Source: Candidatus Thorarchaeota archaeon MP8T_1
Lineage (GTDB): Archaea; Asgardarchaeota; Thorarchaeia; Thorarchaeales; Thorarchaeaceae
DNA: 64,000 bases
Direction: 5' to 3'
Assembly: GCA_002825465.1 (NCBI GenBank)
Contig: PJER01000007.1
Span: 28,985 to 92,984 of the forward strand
The notes beneath the pieces were generated by a model, which was not told where the DNA came from, searched no databases, and worked only from the letters and a program-made list of their open reading frames with translations. Below are positions 17,915 to 27,003 of the stretch, piece after piece. The position numbers and the translations under genes are program-made. The stretch's first letter is position 1, and each line of letters begins with the position of its first letter.

Positions 17915-18996
17915 GAGACCTCACTCCCTAGCAATTTTGGAAGTAACTCGAGAATTTCCTGAGATCTCTTGTCATTCGTCTGTTCCAAGTATTCTTGAAC
18001 TGATTTCTCAACATTGAGAGGTTCTGTTAATTTAATATCTCGGGGCCCATAACACTCCCAGTTCGGTTCAATATGCAGAAAAAGAGGGTCTAGTTTTTTC
18101 TCTCCAAATTCAATGAGTTCCTTACGTTCTATTCCTCTTTCAGTCTCTGTATCAATTAGGCCATTTACTTCAACAATAATGATTGGCTTTGTCTTCTTGG
18201 GAGCTAATCTGGATAGTGAGTTAGTGACTGTCTGGTTCGCTTCTTCAGTGCCCATTCCAGTTATGTTTAGGCCTGGAATGAATTTGAACTCCCTGACATC
18301 GTTCAAAGTTTCAGTTGTATACTCGTTCTTTCCTGAATTATCAATATCGATAATGATGAGTTTCTTCTTTCCCGTCATTTCTCTCTTCCAATTGACCAAA
18401 CAGGTAGATCCTGGTCTTCCAATATCAAACTCTTCATCAAGCCAGAAATTATGTTTATGACCGCATCCATAGTAATTGTGATGAATTGGCAAGTTCTCAT
18501 TTTCGACTGGGATATCATGAGCAAAGAATAGAGAAACACCTCCATTGGACTTGATAGACTCTTGAAGGAAATAATCGAATTGACTATATCCTGTCCAAGA
18601 CACAAGATGAAACTCGACTTCTTTTCCATCGAATGATTCTGTGAATGAAGAGTATGGCCCTGCACCTGTCGATTTTATGAGGTCCATGGTTTCAAGACTT
18701 CGAAGAGGACTGAAGTTGTATCTATAACCGTATGGGATGTCATGATTTCCATCGAGGATTATTACAGGAATTTTATCTTTCAATTCTTTGAGTAGTTCTA
18801 TCACAAAGATTTGGTCATCGTTCTGTGGTAATGGTGTATGATACAGGTCTCCTGTATGAACTAAAAGATCAGGTGAATGTCTCATCGCCATCTCAATAGA
18901 CTTCTTCAGGCACTGACGTGCATCCTCTCGTCTTTCTGTCAATTGGAAAAGGGAACTCCCAAGATGTGAATCAGAAATATGAGCGATACGAACCAT
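17911..18996 (-). CDS. mre11: Mre11 nuclease
   Basis: The 361-residue protein has the metallophosphoesterase active site complete: DSH (D9, H11), GD (49-50), GNHD (83-86), FAHD (H160) and GCGHKH (177-182). These residues bind two Mn ions for 3'-5' exonuclease and endonuclease activity in double-strand break processing. After the catalytic domain (~1-210) comes a capping domain and a C-terminal helical stretch that would bind Rad50. Its stop overlaps the Rad50 start (ATGA), the standard operon order. NurA and HerA, the usual archaeal partners, are not beside it; a degenerate HerA-like ATPase is encoded ~12 kb away. Confidence 0.92.
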   Translation of the reverse strand: MVRIAHISDSHLGSSLFQLTERREDARQCLKKSIEMAMRHSPDLLVHTGDLYHTPLPQNDDQIFVIELLKELKDKIPVIILDGNHDIPYGYRYNFSPLRSLETMDLIKSTGAGPYSSFTESFDGKEVEFHLVSWTGYSQFDYFLQESIKSNGGVSLFFAHDIPVENENLPIHHNYYGCGHKHNFWLDEEFDIGRPGSTCLVNWKREMTGKKKLIIIDIDNSGKNEYTTETLNDVREFKFIPGLNITGMGTEEANQTVTNSLSRLAPKKTKPIIIVEVNGLIDTETERGIERKELIEFGEKKLDPLFLHIEPNWECYGPRDIKLTEPLNVEKSVQEYLEQTNDKRSQEILELLPKLLGSEVS

Positions 18997-19121
18997 TAGC
19001 CACTCATCCCATTGTCCGTTAATGCTTTTGCACTATTTGAATGACTCTGTTAGATTTGTTGGGCCTTAAATTCAACAATAATCATCAATTTGTAGTCTAT
19101 CTCTATTAGGAGAACTCACTC

Positions 19122-20075
19122 ATGGTAACAACTGTAACTGAATCAAGTAGAGAAGCTGTGCAGAAAAATCAGTCTAGGTGGTCATCTATGAACATCCTTG
19201 TCATTAGCGGGATCATGTTGACCATTGGAATCATTTGGAGAATTGTTGATCAGTTTGTTCTTGGTCTTGGTGATACATGGATGAATATCATGCCTTCAAA
19301 GTTATTCCCCTTCTTGATTCTAGTCGGCTTTTTCTGGAAATACAGATCTTCTGAGATAGAATCTGTCTTGGGTCTATCTAGGAAAAATCTCCGATTACAT
19401 GTTTCAGTAGGACTTCTCTTGGGCTTCTTCTTCACCTTTATGATCAGGTTAGGCGGTCCATTGATCTATGGACTTTTCATTGATTCAACATATCCTGTTA
19501 CACTTCAGATTGTAGATTCTGAACTTCTTGGATACATGTTTTTGTTCTTCTTGACAAATGCATTTTTAGAAGAGACCCTATTCAGAGGATTATTACAGAA
19601 TGCCTTCAAAACAAGAGTTACACCAAATATGGCTATTCTTTTCTCTGCTGTAATCTTCGGACTTTGGCATGCAGGTTGGCCACTACTTAATGGTGGGCCA
19701 ATCAATGAAGTTATGTCACAGGTACTAACCCTCGTCTTTGGTTCAGCGATTCTTGGTCTCCTTTTTGGTGTTTACTATGAGAGATTCAGTTCTGGGCAAT
19801 CTCTTGCGGGATTAATCATGTTTCACACCTTACTAAATTTCATAGGTGAATGTTTCAAGATTGGTCCTGATGTGGGGATAATAGGTCCAGATATTCCACT
19901 CTACAGTATATCATTGACGATTGTTACCTCTGTTCTATTTGCGATTGCATACTCAACACTGATCGTACTCTCTTTGAGATACAAGATAGAGCAGGTATCA
20001 ACAAATTGGAAACAGCTGAGTAGTGGAGTTCGTACTCTTGTTAGAAGGAAGACAATAACTGACAATGCAGTTTAG
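19122..20075 (+). CDS. CPBP-family intramembrane metalloprotease (CAAX/Abi type)
   Basis: This 317-residue protein has about eight hydrophobic helices and the CPBP motifs in order: EETLFRG (150-156), FGLWHAGW (H183) and FHTLLN (H235, N239). These form the glutamate-histidine zinc site inside the membrane. Relatives cleave prenylated proteins, act in bacteriocin self-immunity, or are of unknown substrate. AGGAG lies before its ATG. A second membrane-protein gene follows 28 bp later and is probably co-transcribed. Confidence 0.88.
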   Translation: MVTTVTESSREAVQKNQSRWSSMNILVISGIMLTIGIIWRIVDQFVLGLGDTWMNIMPSKLFPFLILVGFFWKYRSSEIESVLGLSRKNLRLHVSVGLLLGFFFTFMIRLGGPLIYGLFIDSTYPVTLQIVDSELLGYMFLFFLTNAFLEETLFRGLLQNAFKTRVTPNMAILFSAVIFGLWHAGWPLLNGGPINEVMSQVLTLVFGSAILGLLFGVYYERFSSGQSLAGLIMFHTLLNFIGECFKIGPDVGIIGPDIPLYSISLTIVTSVLFAIAYSTLIVLSLRYKIEQVSTNWKQLSSGVRTLVRRKTITDNAV

Positions 20076-20103
20076 ACAATTAAATGAATAAGGAATGATA
20101 ATT

Positions 20104-20808
20104 ATGCAGTTAGGAACTGAATTCGTACTATTCTCAAGTCTGGGAACCGTAGCGATGTCATTGATAGTTGGAATCTTTTTGATTCGAATCTGGTATAGTC
20201 AAGAAAATCGATTGATAACAGATCTACCTTTGGTATTCGCAATAGCGATAATGAGCAATGCTATCAATATGATGATGATAATCCTGCCAATTGTAGGAGA
20301 ATTTACAGCTCCGATGGAATATTTCCGTCTTCGAACAATGGTAATCGGTGGATCTGTTATCCCAATATTTGGCACTATGTTTCAAATCTGGCTAGCTTCA
20401 AAAAAGAAGTATCATAATCGGTTACTTCTTCTTTTTGCGGCATATTGGACAGCTATCGCAGTTTTTGGACCCACTGAATCATTCATCATGATGATGTGTA
20501 TCCCTCTAATTCTCGTATCAGGAGTCATCATTGGAGCCACCTTCATTATTACTTGGAAGACTGGTAGACTAACCGAAGTAAGAAGTGACCTTATGGTATT
20601 TTCACTTCCCTTCTCAATGGGCAGTCAAGTTCTTCGTCTGAGCTTGGTTTCAACACCGTTCTTCTATGTCCCTGACATGTTGTTAATGATCTCATTCTTT
20701 TTCGTTGGATTGGGCTTTTACCTTCCTTATAGGAAATTGAATGCAGAAAAAGAAAACAAATCAAAATCGCAGTTGGACATGGGTATCGATTTAGTTGTAC
20801 CTGCGTAA
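20104..20808 (+). CDS. Hypothetical seven-helix membrane protein
   Basis: I do not recognise this family. About seven transmembrane helices fill the 234 residues, with the last ~25 residues polar. AAGGA at 20090-20094 lies immediately before an ATG at 20095 but ~9 nt before the in-frame ATG at 20104, which I take as start. It follows the CPBP protease gene closely, and a 13-bp hairpin terminator follows its stop. Its function may be linked to that protease, as substrate or partner, but this is only inference from position. Confidence 0.7.
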   Translation: MQLGTEFVLFSSLGTVAMSLIVGIFLIRIWYSQENRLITDLPLVFAIAIMSNAINMMMIILPIVGEFTAPMEYFRLRTMVIGGSVIPIFGTMFQIWLASKKKYHNRLLLLFAAYWTAIAVFGPTESFIMMMCIPLILVSGVIIGATFIITWKTGRLTEVRSDLMVFSLPFSMGSQVLRLSLVSTPFFYVPDMLLMISFFFVGLGFYLPYRKLNAEKENKSKSQLDMGIDLVVPA

Positions 20809-20824
20809 TGGATAATAAAAGGTG

Positions 20825-20860
20825 GATGTCTTCACTCAAAGAAATCAGAGTGAAGACGTC
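20825..20860. terminator. Long hairpin terminator between convergent genes
   Basis: A 13-bp stem with one G-T pair, GATGTCTTCACTC (20825-20837) with GAGTGAAGACGTC (20848-20860), closes a 10-nt loop. It sits between the membrane-protein gene and the convergent GH3 operon. Confidence 0.75.
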
Positions 20861-20886
20861 TACTTGCATCTGATTAATGGAATTTA

Positions 20887-22461
20887 TCAGGCTCCATCAC
20901 TTACACTAGCAACTTCTGAAGTAGTTGAAGTAACCATATCTGTTGCAACAGTCAATGGTTGAGCTTTTGCTTGAATATGACTACTCTTGATAATGTTCTC
21001 AGTGTGAGGGGCTATCATTTTTCTGACTATAGTCGGGCCAAGTGATCCAAACTCCAATACATACTGAAACTCATCATTGATTGTTCCAACAGTTTCGTCG
21101 AATATTCTGCCAAACTCTAGCAGATCAATTTCGTTGTGAAGTAGCACCTCTATTGTGTAATGTGCCTGACCATTTTCAATAGATCCTATAACTGCATAAT
21201 CTATGAGTCGAGCTCCAGTCTCTCTAGCTGCAGCTGAGATGCCTTCAGTTACATGTGCATCAGTAAGTTTCTCTCCGGATAGATTGACACTTCTTCCCTT
21301 TCTACCAATTCTGTATACCGAGTATGGATCTGTATCAGTGAAAGTCATCATATCCCCAAGTCTGTATCGAGTGTAACCCATGAAGTTCGTCAAGACCATC
21401 TCATACCTGTGCCCTTTCTTGACTTCAGAGAGTGGTATCACAATGGGATCTTCTTTTTCCATCTCTGACTCGGGAATGAACTCTAGATAGTTGACATGCG
21501 GTGCAAGTTGAATTCCCTTATCATCACCAGGAAGTAATGACATTCCATAACATCCTTCACTGCCAGCGTATATTTCTCTGATATTGATATTTGGTAATGT
21601 TTCCTTGAGCCAAGGTCTGTAGGGTTCTGAATCTATTCCCGATGCATTGAACATTATCAGGTTCGGCCAGAGTGTATTCAAATCTATAGTGCCATCATCA
21701 TTGAGGGCTTCCTTGATTTTAGATTCATGCTTAGTACCAGTGAACTCTTTGAGGAGATCGGGTCCATACTCGTTCTGCATACGACGAATGAATGCAATTG
21801 ATAGAGTAGTTATGCCTGCAAGTGCGGTTATGTTCTCTTTCACTGCATATTTCGCATACGCCCAGAGTTTCTGCCCCATATCGGTCAGATTTGCGACCTC
21901 ATCGCCTGGTTTTATCATCCTCTTGGCAATGCGACTTGTAAGTAAAGTATTCGAGATTCCAGTCATATAGCCGAGAGGTATTCCATTGATCTCACCGAAT
22001 TTTGCAGGTGCAGCAAAGTTGAGTATTGTTCCATCGAGTACCTTTTCATTACCTTTCTTCATACCAGCAAATGCAGGAAGTAAGAGATTCGTTGCACCCT
22101 TGAAGTCCCGCAATCCTGATTCAGTGATTGGGAGAGCTTTTGGCCTGCCACTGGTACCACTGCTTTGAACATACCATATCACAGGATCCGCTGTTATAAT
22201 TGGTTCCTCAGGATGTGCTTGCATGCGTTCCCAATAGGGTTTCATAGATGCATAATCATGAAGCGGAACTGTTTCACTGAATTCCTCAGGAGTCCGAATG
22301 TTAGCAAAGTTATTGTTTTTTCCAAGCATTGTGTGACTGTGTCGTTCTAGGATAGACATGAGCTTGGCTTCTGACATACTAATTGGATTATTAAAAATCT
22401 CTTCAATCTCCTTAGCAGTCTTCTTTACTATCAATGGATAGATCTTGCTTAGCATACCCAT
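20887..22461 (-). CDS. GH3-family acyl-adenylate enzyme, copy 1
   Basis: The 524-residue protein matches the GH3 (auxin-responsive promoter) fold of the ANL adenylating superfamily. Motifs: P-loop VQSSGTSGRPKALPIT (~103-118), motif II YAGSEGCYG, and motif III YRLGDMMTF followed by RIGRKGRSVNLSGEKLTDAHV. GH3 enzymes adenylate a carboxylic acid and join it to an amine, usually an amino acid; the archaeal substrate is unknown. It is the downstream member of a tandem pair with ~60% similar neighbours by eye. Its start overlaps the first copy's stop by one base (TAATG). The pair is preceded by a copy of the 170-bp repeated element. Confidence 0.88.
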   Translation of the reverse strand: MGMLSKIYPLIVKKTAKEIEEIFNNPISMSEAKLMSILERHSHTMLGKNNNFANIRTPEEFSETVPLHDYASMKPYWERMQAHPEEPIITADPVIWYVQSSGTSGRPKALPITESGLRDFKGATNLLLPAFAGMKKGNEKVLDGTILNFAAPAKFGEINGIPLGYMTGISNTLLTSRIAKRMIKPGDEVANLTDMGQKLWAYAKYAVKENITALAGITTLSIAFIRRMQNEYGPDLLKEFTGTKHESKIKEALNDDGTIDLNTLWPNLIMFNASGIDSEPYRPWLKETLPNINIREIYAGSEGCYGMSLLPGDDKGIQLAPHVNYLEFIPESEMEKEDPIVIPLSEVKKGHRYEMVLTNFMGYTRYRLGDMMTFTDTDPYSVYRIGRKGRSVNLSGEKLTDAHVTEGISAAARETGARLIDYAVIGSIENGQAHYTIEVLLHNEIDLLEFGRIFDETVGTINDEFQYVLEFGSLGPTIVRKMIAPHTENIIKSSHIQAKAQPLTVATDMVTSTTSEVASVSDGA

Positions 22462-23999
22462 TACACAACCGCCTCCTCAGTTACTGCTGATAATGGAAGT
22501 GATTTGGCTTGGATGTGGTTGCTCTTTATGATACCCTCAGTATGTGAGGTCACCATCGGGATTACCACTGATGGATCTAGTGCCCCAAATTCAAGTGAGT
22601 GTTTGAATTCTCCATTCTTCTCTCCAACTGCATCATCAAATGCTCTGCCAAATTCATCCATGTCAACATCGTTCTGGAACATTGCAGAGATAATGTAGTA
22701 TGCCCTGCTGCCTTCAATCTTACCAAGAACTGTGTAATCTGCTATCAATGCATCCGTTCTCTGGCAGGCTGCTGCAATTCCTTCATTGACATGTGCGTCA
22801 GTGAGCTTTTCTCCTGCTAGATTGACTACTCGTCCTTTGCGACCAATCCTATATACAGAATAAGGATCAGTGTCTTTGAATGTCATCAGATCTCCAACTC
22901 GGTAACGGGAATAACCTAACAAGTTAGTGATCACAATCTCGTAGCGATGATTTTTCTTGATCTCAGATAATGGAACTACTCTTGGAACATCCTTGTGAAT
23001 CTCATTTTCAGGAATGAATTCAAAATAATTCAGATTGGCCATTATCTGGATACCATTATCGGTGTTGTCTAATAGCGTTCCGCCATAGAATCCCTCACTG
23101 CCCAAATAACTATCCCAGAGGACCGTATTAGGCAGGGTCTTCTTTACCCATGCTTTGTAGGGATCTGCATCAATACCTGCAGCAACTAGCAATTTTAGAT
23201 TTGGCCAGAGTCTTTGAACATCTATGGTACCATCTTCATTCAATGCATCTCTGATCTTTGCTTCGTGCCTGGTTCCTGCAAATTCCTTTAGCAATGCTGG
23301 ACCATATTCATTCTGTATCTTTCGAATAAATGAAAGAGTCAAAGTTGTTATTCCAACCAAACCAGTAATATCATGCATAACTGCGTATTTTGCATAAGCC
23401 CATAGCTTCTCAGTGATATCCGTCATGTTGAAGATATCTTCACCCGGTTTCACAAGTCTACGAACCATCCTACTTGCTACCATATCTTTGGCTATCCCAC
23501 TCATGTAACCAACAGGAACACCATTTATCTCACCAAGTTTGGAAGGGGCTGCAAAAGTAAGAAGTGTACCATCATAGATCTTTTTGTTATCTTTTCCAGC
23601 ATTAACAAAAGTCAGCTGGCAGATTGTGCTCCCTAAGGAGTAGTCAGTCATTCCAGCCTTAGTGATTGGAAGTGCTTTAGGTTTCCCTGTGGATCCACTC
23701 GATTGTACATACCATACAACTGGGTCTGCAGAAACGATAGGTTGGTCTGGGTTCTCTTTTACACGATCGAAAAACGGACTCATTGAATAGTAGTCATAAA
23801 GAGGCACCTGTTCGGCGAACTGCTCAGGTGTTTTTATCGACTCATATCGGTGGTCCTTCCCGAAAGCCGTGTTACGATTTCGCTTGAGAATCTCCTCAAG
23901 CTTTGATTCTGTCTGGCTAATCGGGTTATACAATATCTCATCGACTAACTTTGTGTACCTTTTCGCCATGACAGGTATGAGTTTACTCATTATTGACAT
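22461..23999 (-). CDS. GH3-family acyl-adenylate enzyme, copy 2
   Basis: The same motifs are present as in its neighbour: VQSSGSTGKPKALPIT, YLGSEGFYG and YRVGDLMTF with RIGRKGRVVNLAGEKLTDAHV. The two align along their length without large gaps, so this is a tandem duplication now clearly diverged. The frame opens at 24017, but GGAGG sits 11 nt before the ATG at 23999 (7th codon), and a TTTATA box at 24018-24026 would start transcription near 23998. I therefore place the start at 23999; ATG 23990 is an alternative. Whether the two act as a heterodimer or on two substrates is not visible. Confidence 0.87.
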   Translation of the reverse strand: MSIMSKLIPVMAKRYTKLVDEILYNPISQTESKLEEILKRNRNTAFGKDHRYESIKTPEQFAEQVPLYDYYSMSPFFDRVKENPDQPIVSADPVVWYVQSSGSTGKPKALPITKAGMTDYSLGSTICQLTFVNAGKDNKKIYDGTLLTFAAPSKLGEINGVPVGYMSGIAKDMVASRMVRRLVKPGEDIFNMTDITEKLWAYAKYAVMHDITGLVGITTLTLSFIRKIQNEYGPALLKEFAGTRHEAKIRDALNEDGTIDVQRLWPNLKLLVAAGIDADPYKAWVKKTLPNTVLWDSYLGSEGFYGGTLLDNTDNGIQIMANLNYFEFIPENEIHKDVPRVVPLSEIKKNHRYEIVITNLLGYSRYRVGDLMTFKDTDPYSVYRIGRKGRVVNLAGEKLTDAHVNEGIAAACQRTDALIADYTVLGKIEGSRAYYIISAMFQNDVDMDEFGRAFDDAVGEKNGEFKHSLEFGALDPSVVIPMVTSHTEGIIKSNHIQAKSLPLSAVTEEAVV

Positions 24000-24017
24000 C
24001 TGTCGTCTTGCCTCCAT

Positions 24018-24026
24018 CTATAAAGG
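24018..24026 (-). promoter_or_regulatory. TATA box of the GH3 operon
   Basis: On the minus strand CCTTTATAG lies ~24 nt before the ATG at 23999, predicting a leaderless or nearly leaderless mRNA. The repeated 170-bp element (24064-24233) lies just upstream in the same orientation. Confidence 0.5.
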
Positions 24027-24063
24027 ACAGCGCGCCCTTTACGACATATAGGGCATCGACAAC

Positions 24064-24233
24064 CAAACTATTGTATGTGCGGTCTTCTGTAGAAGTTCAA
24101 CATGAGCGCCTCATGATTCGAGACCTGCTATACAGTTTTTTTCAATCCACTATTCGGGGCTCATATGGCTTCTTTTCAATAATCTGACTCCCATGTTGAA
24201 TTTCTGGGGTCTCTTTTAGCATAAAACTGCAAT
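24064..24233 (-). repeat. Repeated promoter-proximal element, copy C (inverted), upstream of GH3 operon
   Basis: On the minus strand this copy begins with TTGCAGTTTTATGCTAAA, carries CAACATG at offset 35, and CATGTTGAACTTCTA at offset 129. The half-sites form a perfect 9-mer inverted repeat (TTCAACATG / CATGTTGAA) 94 bp apart. The middle has an AAAAGAAG run followed by a TATG-like box near offset 66. It points at the GH3 operon, 100 bp downstream. Together with copy A it fills the 594-bp gene-free stretch at 24018-24611; I see no RNA gene or reading frame in the rest. Confidence 0.75.
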
Positions 24234-24420
24234 TTGGGGAACACGTTGTTCATATTTTGTTAGCGTATGAAATACATCATTGATCTGAAGCATCGAACGG
24301 TGTCAAAAGTTGCTATTACTTGTCTCTACCTTTTTTCTAAAATTTTGAGAATCTATGTTTACTGATTGGAGACCTCTTCTCTGATTTCCGGACCAAAAGT
24401 TACTTGATTTTCAGGTAATT

Positions 24421-24590
24421 AGTGCAGTTTTGTGCTAAACCCTACCCCATAAGTCCAACATGCGCCTTGGAAACACAAAAAGAAGGCCTATAATGTCTGT
24501 TTAACACCAAGGTCCCAATCTCCTTGGGGGATGGTTCAGTAGTGACGGTCTTGTTGAGCTTCTAACTTAGGCGCTAAAGTTTAGTCCATT
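24421..24590 (+). repeat. Repeated promoter-proximal element, copy A, upstream of DNA-processing operon
   Basis: Starts AGTGCAGTTTTGTGCTAAAC; CCCCAT then CCAACATG (caacatg at offset 35); a CTATAATG box at offset ~68; TTGTTGAGCTTCTAACTT (half-site at 129) and GTTTAGTCC at 158. Offsets 0, 35, 129 and 158 are the same as in copy B. The second half-site is degenerate here (CTTGTTGAG). The operon's first ATG follows 22 bp later, so the element contains or abuts its promoter. Copies A and C lie back to back, 187 bp apart, forming a divergent control region. Confidence 0.75.
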
Positions 24591-24611
24591 TTCGGCAACC
24601 TTCTACTCAAG

Positions 24612-25364
24612 ATGATATCGCAGCTCGACGAACAATTGGAAGCAGCATGTGCTGAGATAGGATCAGATGGTACCGTCGATGTGACTCTGATTCTACAGGT
24701 GATGTTCTCCAACACTGACCGTACAGTGACGCAGGGACGTCTAAGATATAGTGGACCAGATAGAGATGCTAGCCTAGTGATGATAATAGGCTTGAGGAGT
24801 GATATACTCTCACCTTTTCAGAAATTTAATTCTGGAGGAAAGGGTCGCTATCAGCCATGTGATATTCCTGGTCTGGTACCTGGCTTAGCTCTCTTAGCAT
24901 CATCACCAAATAATGGACTTGTCCTCTCTGCCATCTCTCGTGAAGATACTACGAGATTTATCCTAGTCTTTGAGGGATTGGCTGGCAGAAAGGGTGGAAG
25001 TCTCAAGGCTTTAGCAACTTCTGTTCAACACTTCATGAAACGCTGGAATGATTGGACGGATGTACTTCTTGGCACCCTGAAACGAGACCCTGTTATAGGC
25101 CACTGGGAAACAGACTGGCGAGAGACCCTTGCTGGTGAGACCGGATTTTATACAATGAGTTGGTACACTCCCCTTGCCTATGCTGACCGTGAGATTGCAC
25201 TCCGTCGAATTGCGATAGCATCTAGGGCATTACTTGCCTCAGTCCTGAACAATAACCAACTGAAGGTTCCTTTGATTGTAGGACTCCTGGATTGGCTCGA
25301 TAATCTGAGACCTCTTCCACAGGTGATGAGTAGTGCTCAAGTAAGCGAGGAGGTAGAAATCTAA
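24612..25364 (+). CDS. Hypothetical protein, first gene of DNA-processing operon
   Basis: I do not recognise it. The 250 residues are soluble, with mixed alpha and beta content. A glycine-rich FNSGGKGRYQPCDIPGLVPG loop lies around 76-95, and the C-terminal third is helical. There is no Shine-Dalgarno site before the ATG. A T-rich GTTTAGTCC box ~27 nt upstream suggests a leaderless mRNA starting at the ATG. It leads the operon that continues to 40497 with overlaps or gaps mostly below 30 bp. The next gene starts on its stop codon (TAATG). Confidence 0.7.
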   Translation: MISQLDEQLEAACAEIGSDGTVDVTLILQVMFSNTDRTVTQGRLRYSGPDRDASLVMIIGLRSDILSPFQKFNSGGKGRYQPCDIPGLVPGLALLASSPNNGLVLSAISREDTTRFILVFEGLAGRKGGSLKALATSVQHFMKRWNDWTDVLLGTLKRDPVIGHWETDWRETLAGETGFYTMSWYTPLAYADREIALRRIAIASRALLASVLNNNQLKVPLIVGLLDWLDNLRPLPQVMSSAQVSEEVEI

Positions 25365-25828
25365 TGATGGTTGACGATATAATTCATGGAGCTTCCCGTT
25401 CACCATATAGCATCCCAGCGACATCTTGGCTTGCTGGTGCTATGGCAGGACTCCAGATCCTTAAGCCTCGAACCCCACGATGGCTTTGGGAAGAATTCAT
25501 CTCAGATGTATACGAGATGATCTCAGTTGTTGGGGATGTAGAACCCGCAGAACCCGGAACTTCTCCTGAATATGGAGATGTGGTTGGGTCTGCATATGAT
25601 GCCCTAGGTGGCTATGTAAGTGTAGCAGGAGAACTCTGCCCTGAGGGTCTCTTCTTTCGAGTACCTGTTGCTAGACAAGAGCAAGTGCTTGAACTCCTGA
25701 AGGGATTGACACTCTTCAGATCACATGGTGACATTCTAGTACCCATGTACGACTTACTGGCCTTCACACGTCTTGTACCATTAGAGGGACCAGTTGCTGA
25801 ACAGATAATGCTGGAGGACGTCGTGTGA
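25364..25828 (+). CDS. Hypothetical protein, 154 aa
   Basis: Unrecognised soluble protein; helical N-terminal half with a tryptophan-rich RTPRWLWEEF stretch, then a beta-alpha segment. Its ATG overlaps the previous stop, and GAGGAGGT sits 9 nt upstream. Its own stop overlaps the GTG of the RadA-like gene (GTGA). Such tight coupling suggests a subunit or chaperone for the recombinase that follows. Confidence 0.7.
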   Translation: MMVDDIIHGASRSPYSIPATSWLAGAMAGLQILKPRTPRWLWEEFISDVYEMISVVGDVEPAEPGTSPEYGDVVGSAYDALGGYVSVAGELCPEGLFFRVPVARQEQVLELLKGLTLFRSHGDILVPMYDLLAFTRLVPLEGPVAEQIMLEDVV

Positions 25829-27003
25829 CAGAATTAGAAGCGGTACCTGGAGTTGGTCCAGCGGCAGCAAAACGCTTGAGAGAGGCATTCATTACAACAG
25901 CAGAGATCCTCAGTGTTCAGAATCCTATGGACCTTCAGACACGAACAAAGCTAGGTGAGGCTACAGTCGCAAAACTGATTCGAAACGCTCGTGATGTCAC
26001 GGGAAAATTTGGATTCAAATCAGGAATCGAACTTGAGAAGCATCAGGCTGAGGTTCATCGGCTCACATTTGGAATTGAGTCCCTGGACAAGAAGCTGTAC
26101 GGGGGTTTGGAAGCTGGCTCGATCATTGAGCTATACGGATCAGCCAGAGGGGGCAAGACGTTCCTCTCACATCACCTTGCTGTTCGTTGTCAACTACCTT
26201 ACGAGCAGGGAGGTCTCGAAGGTCGAGTGCTCTGGTTAGACACTGAGTCATCCTTCAAGACACAGCACATCCGAGCAAATGCAATCCGCTGGGGTCTCGA
26301 CCCTGACATTGCATTGGGAAATATCAGTGTGGCTCCAATTGCCCTCAGTAGTCAGATTGAGGATTACTCTCAGCAGATACAAATCTTACTTGCTGAGGGT
26401 GAGTACAAGATGCTCATCATTGATTCGCTCACAGGTCTATTCAGAGCTGAGTATAGCGGCATAGGCAACCTTGCTTCAAGGCAGTTTAGTATCAACAACC
26501 TGTTGAACTGGATGCGTAGGCTAGGTCTCGCAACTGATGCAGTCTTCGTCTACACCAACCAGGTCACTACGCAGATCTCGTCTTATGGTGGAAACCCCTC
26601 TGCACCTGTTGGAGGTCATGTCGTTTCACATGCTTCGGATTACAGGTTCTTCACGAGAGTAGGTGCCCAGGGCAAACGCAAGATATCCCTGAAGGACAAT
26701 AGTGGAGTTCCGGAATTTGATGTTGAGCTAGAGATTGGTTGGGGTGGGCTATATTCAGACAAGACAGAGCTGAAAAACACAGAGAAGATTATCCTAGAGA
26801 AACTTGGTTCACTTGGTTCTGGTGAAGAAGAATCCGAAGATGAGACCAAGTCTAAGAAATCCAAGTCCAAGAAGAAGGCTTCTGATGATGAGGACGAAGA
26901 GATTGTTGCTGATGAAGAGGAGATAGAAGAATTCGACGAAGAGGTCGACGAGGAGGTCACAGCGACCAAGAAGAAACGAGCGAGTAAGGAGGCAACAGCA
27001 TAG
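25825..27003 (+). CDS. RadA-type recombinase paralogue with charged tail
   Basis: The 392-residue protein opens with a helix-hairpin-helix (VPGVGPAAAKRLREAF, 7-22), then a RecA/RadA core: Walker A GSARGGKT (105-112), LWLDTESSFKTQ (137-147), Walker B MLIIDSLTGLFRAEY (196-210) with the RadA-like LASRQ, and the FVYTNQV strand. The P-loop differs from the usual GEFGSGKT, but Lys and Thr are kept, so ATP binding is likely. Residues ~313-392 are a lysine/acid-rich low-complexity tail absent in standard RadA. It should form filaments on single-stranded DNA and drive strand exchange, or be a specialised paralogue. A second RadA elsewhere in the genome would support specialisation. GGAGG precedes the GTG start. 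Confidence 0.88.
   Translation: MTELEAVPGVGPAAAKRLREAFITTAEILSVQNPMDLQTRTKLGEATVAKLIRNARDVTGKFGFKSGIELEKHQAEVHRLTFGIESLDKKLYGGLEAGSIIELYGSARGGKTFLSHHLAVRCQLPYEQGGLEGRVLWLDTESSFKTQHIRANAIRWGLDPDIALGNISVAPIALSSQIEDYSQQIQILLAEGEYKMLIIDSLTGLFRAEYSGIGNLASRQFSINNLLNWMRRLGLATDAVFVYTNQVTTQISSYGGNPSAPVGGHVVSHASDYRFFTRVGAQGKRKISLKDNSGVPEFDVELEIGWGGLYSDKTELKNTEKIILEKLGSLGSGEEESEDETKSKKSKSKKKASDDEDEEIVADEEEIEEFDEEVDEEVTATKKKRASKEATA

Noticed and set aside
24064..24590. Elements A and C as termini of a transposon
   Set aside because: They are inverted to each other, but enclose only ~190 bp with no transposase; copy B stands alone 19 kb away, and no target-site duplication was visible. A MITE origin is not fully excluded.
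24018..24611. tRNA, SRP RNA, RNase P or CRISPR in the large gap
   Set aside because: No cloverleaf, conserved RNA cores or regular direct repeats were seen; the content is explained by the two repeated elements.
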